Positions 61,939-64,000 of a DNA stretch of 64,000 nt are shown here, in pieces. The position numbers and the translations under genes are program-made. Positions within the stretch are counted from its first letter, which is position 1. Every line of letters starts with the position of its first letter. The stretch is from Paenibacillus_T sp033239625 (GTDB taxonomy: Bacteria; Bacillota; Bacilli; Paenibacillales; Paenibacillaceae): assembly GCF_033239625.1 (NCBI RefSeq), contig NZ_BTCK01000007.1, positions 62,001-126,000 on the forward strand, written 5' to 3'. The notes beneath the pieces were generated by a model. It was not told where the DNA came from, did not search any database, and saw only the letters and a program-made list of their open reading frames with translations.

Positions 61939-63045
61939 ATGCGCGTATTCGAGCTGTATGCCAGGCGGATCATGAAACGGAAGCTGACGCTCGTTCTAAT
62001 CATCGTGCTTCCGGTTCTCTTCACTTACTCGGTCGTCGCACAGTATGATTCGGCCACGAAGCTGACGGTAACGACTTATGTGGAGGATGCGGCGTTGGAT
62101 CATTATTTGACGGCGATGCTCGAGAAGCAGGAAGTAACGGTGACCCGCGCAGAGACGGAGGATGATGCGATCCATTACGACGGCGACGTTGGTCTCGTAC
62201 TGACGGCAACGGTTAAGGATGTGCTCGCGAAGCCCGATGAGCTTGCGGCTGCATTCTACTCAGAAGGCGGAAGCTTGGGGGTCGGCTCGCTTCAGATTAA
62301 GCTCAACAGCATTCTGTCCGTCCTGCAGACGTTGGCTCATAACTCGGCGGATGAAGCTTCGTTCGAAGCGAATCTAGCGAAGAGCGAGCAGTCCGCTGCA
62401 CCGATTCAAGTGAAGCAGAGCATCATCGGCAATCCGAACGCCGTCGTTCTGACGAGCGCATTCAACATGATTGTCTTCATCATGCTGTTCCTGACGATGA
62501 CGAACACAATGCTCTTCCTCGGCGACAAAATCCACATGACGACGCAGCGCGTGCTGCTGTCGACGTACAGCCGATTGAGCTATTACCTGCAGACGGTGGG
62601 CGTGTTCGCGGCAATCGGCATTGCGCAATTCCTGCTTATGATTCTACTAATGAGCACCGTGTTCCAGATCGATCTGTCGCTGTCTATCGGTCAACTGCTG
62701 CTGCTCGTCGCAGCCTATGGATTGCTGAACGTAATTGCCGCAGGCATCGGCTTGCTGCTCGTCAGCCGTACGACGCGTCTGTCGACGGGCCGTCTGCTCA
62801 TCAGCGTCGTTTCGCTGCCGTTGGCTATGCTTGGGGGCACGCTCTGGGATGCGTCGATTATGCCGGAAGGCATGCAGAAGCTGTCGCGGTTGCTGCCGAC
62901 GGGTTGGATTACGCAGCTCAATAGAGAGGTGTTCAGCGGCACAGGCAGTTATTCCCAAGCCGTTGTCGTACATATGGCCTGCCTTGCAGCATGTGCGGCT
63001 GTGCTGTTCCTGCTGTTGTCCCGCGTGAAGACGGAGAATATCTGA
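61939..63045 (+). CDS. ABC-2 type permease (second subunit)
   Basis: 368 residues, topology as the previous protein: N-terminal span LTLVLIIVLPVLFTYSVVAQ, an external domain of about 150 residues, then spans including FNMIVFIMLFLTMTNTMLFL, VGVFAAIGIAQFLLMILLMS, LLLLVAAYGLLNVIAAGIGL and MACLAACAAVLFLLLSRV. Starts one base after the previous stop, so it is coupled. Confidence 0.92.
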   Translation: MRVFELYARRIMKRKLTLVLIIVLPVLFTYSVVAQYDSATKLTVTTYVEDAALDHYLTAMLEKQEVTVTRAETEDDAIHYDGDVGLVLTATVKDVLAKPDELAAAFYSEGGSLGVGSLQIKLNSILSVLQTLAHNSADEASFEANLAKSEQSAAPIQVKQSIIGNPNAVVLTSAFNMIVFIMLFLTMTNTMLFLGDKIHMTTQRVLLSTYSRLSYYLQTVGVFAAIGIAQFLLMILLMSTVFQIDLSLSIGQLLLLVAAYGLLNVIAAGIGLLLVSRTTRLSTGRLLISVVSLPLAMLGGTLWDASIMPEGMQKLSRLLPTGWITQLNREVFSGTGSYSQAVVVHMACLAACAAVLFLLLSRVKTENI

Positions 63046-63066
63046 TAATGACACACGCGTCGCGCA

Positions 63067-63173
63067 GTTATGACATACCTATCGCACTTTTTCTCCTCGA
63101 TGCGATGCAGTTATTACATTAATTCGGCCTGTTGCGTCGAATCGGCGAGAAAGGTGTTAGGCGATGCTACATT
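63067..63173 (+). promoter_or_regulatory. Thioesterase operon promoter with GTTAYKACA motifs
   Basis: GTTATGACA at 63067, GTTATTACA at 63110 and a degenerate GTTGCGTCG at 63131, then an extended -10 TGCTACATT (TACATT at 63168). The last two motifs lie 58 and 37 bases before the -10, as in the transporter promoter. Confidence 0.55.
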
Positions 63174-63224
63174 AAGCTTAGTAGAGAACCGATTGAACTT
63201 CAGACAAAAGGAGAGTAGGAAGAG

Positions 63225-63941
63225 ATGAAGCTAATAGGCATACCGTATGCCGGGGGCTCGTCCGCTTCGTATATTCGGTGGAACAAGTTCATGCCTGCAC
63301 ACATCGAGCTGGTGTCGATCGAGCTGCCGGGGCGCGGGCGAAGGTTCGGAGAGCCGCTGCCGGCGACATTCGAAGAAGCGGTGAACGACATCTATGAGCA
63401 AGTGAAGCCGTGGATCGATGACGAGGAATACGCGATATTCGGGCACAGCATGGGAAGTTGGCTCGCATACGAGCTGTATTACAAGCTGTTGCATAACGGG
63501 CATCGACTGCCGGTCCACATGTTCGTATCGGGACGCAGAGCCCCTCATCTGGAGAAGGAGCTGCCGCTTCATTGGAATCTGCCGCAGGATGAAATGCTCG
63601 AGCTTCTAAAGCGTTACGGGGGACTGCAAGACGAGGTGCTGAACGATCCGCTTCTGCTCGAGCTTGTCATGCCGATGATCCGGTCGGATTTCAGAATCAC
63701 GGAACAATACGTACATCTTCCGAAGCAGGAGCGGCTCGCTTGCGGGATGTCGGTGTTCGCGGGCAAGAATGACATCGATGTTCCGCTTGCCGACATGACG
63801 CCATGGAAGCAGCTGGCGCACAGCAGTCACCATTGCCAAGTGTACGTATTTGCCGGGAACCATTTCTTTATCCACGATTATGCGCAAGAGGTTGTCACGG
63901 CCATTAACAAAATTTTGCTGAAAAATAGATTAGTAGGTTAG
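63225..63941 (+). CDS. Type II thioesterase (GrsT/SrfA-D-like)
   Basis: 238 residues, standard length. IGIPYAGGSSASYIRWNKFM and IELPGRGRRFGEPLPATFEE at the start; nucleophile Ser in FGHSMGSWLAYELYY; catalytic Asp in FAGKNDIDVP and His in FAGNHFFIH. Such enzymes clear misloaded carrier domains of NRPS/PKS machines. The ATG follows AAAAGGAGAG. The next gene begins 16 bases downstream. Confidence 0.94.
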   Translation: MKLIGIPYAGGSSASYIRWNKFMPAHIELVSIELPGRGRRFGEPLPATFEEAVNDIYEQVKPWIDDEEYAIFGHSMGSWLAYELYYKLLHNGHRLPVHMFVSGRRAPHLEKELPLHWNLPQDEMLELLKRYGGLQDEVLNDPLLLELVMPMIRSDFRITEQYVHLPKQERLACGMSVFAGKNDIDVPLADMTPWKQLAHSSHHCQVYVFAGNHFFIHDYAQEVVTAINKILLKNRLVG

Positions 63942-63957
63942 AAAGGAGCAGCTAACG

Positions 63958-64000
63958 GTGGTCCACAGTCTGGTAGAAGTATTAAGGGCGAACAGCCAGT
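63958..64000 (+). CDS. Start of a gene cut by the window end (possibly AMP-ligase or NRPS)
   Basis: GTG at 63958 after GAAAGGAGC; only 14 codons are visible (VHSLVEVLRANSQ). The SLVEVLR opening recalls fatty-acyl-AMP ligases that load lipopeptide synthetases, and the upstream thioesterase agrees, but this is too short to call firmly. Confidence 0.4.
   Translation, partial: MVHSLVEVLRANSQ

Overview
The window reads as chromosomal DNA of a Gram-positive, endospore-forming bacterium, most likely Paenibacillaceae (Paenibacillus or a close relative). Supporting this are a gerA/gerC/gerB germinant-receptor operon, AGGAGG-type ribosome binding sites, a CIRCE element, a WapA/RHS secreted toxin, copper-amine-oxidase-N stalk proteins and a moderately GC-rich base composition. 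A clear exception is 22.3-25.8 kb, which is visibly AT-rich. I ran no computation or database search: family names rest on recognised motifs and all alignments were made by eye.

Layout. 0-4.3 kb: a 5'-truncated DUF4011/SF1 helicase-Vsr-DUF3320 protein resembling Hhe-type phage defence. 4.8-12.5 kb: housekeeping and stress genes (Nudix, membrane-anchored MBL hydrolase, XRE regulator, a 54-aa zinc-finger protein that is easy to miss, DUF1801, DUF2935, chemoreceptor, YvbH). 12.7-25.8 kb: an M20-like peptidase, then a c-di-GMP-I-like riboswitch leading into a 2,920-residue RHS/Hint polymorphic toxin, its probable immunity gene, a displaced Hint-end cassette and a row of orphan immunity-like genes, one of them of the colicin-DNase immunity type. 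25.9-29.5 kb: a PspA envelope-stress operon divergent from a two-component system, with matching operator/-10 geometry in both promoters. 29.6-41.7 kb: lipoproteins, a threonine-aldolase-like enzyme, crotonase, a 1,253-aa GH51 arabinofuranosidase, Nudix and a phytase-like esterase. 42.2-44.2 kb: htpG under a CIRCE operator. 45-49 kb: the germination operon, whose gerC carries a 1-base frameshift. 49-56 kb: a P-loop kinase and SWIM/SNF2 helicase pair, a radical SAM protein, a stalk-domain protein and fabZ. 56.1-59.6 kb: BlaR/BlaI-type regulators divergent from a proteobacterial-type speD, with two BlaI-like operators between them. 59.8-64 kb: an ABC exporter, a type II thioesterase and the first codons of a further gene, looking like the start of a lipopeptide or NRPS cluster; its two operon promoters share the same motif geometry.

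Less expected structure lies between genes. Four intergenic islands each hold four copies of a private core word spaced short-long-short (about 50, 61-77, 50 bp). A separate ~245-bp repeat occurs twice and looks like a structured RNA, with a closing helix, a GNRA-capped hairpin and a terminator-like hairpin. Both stand as observations without an assigned function.
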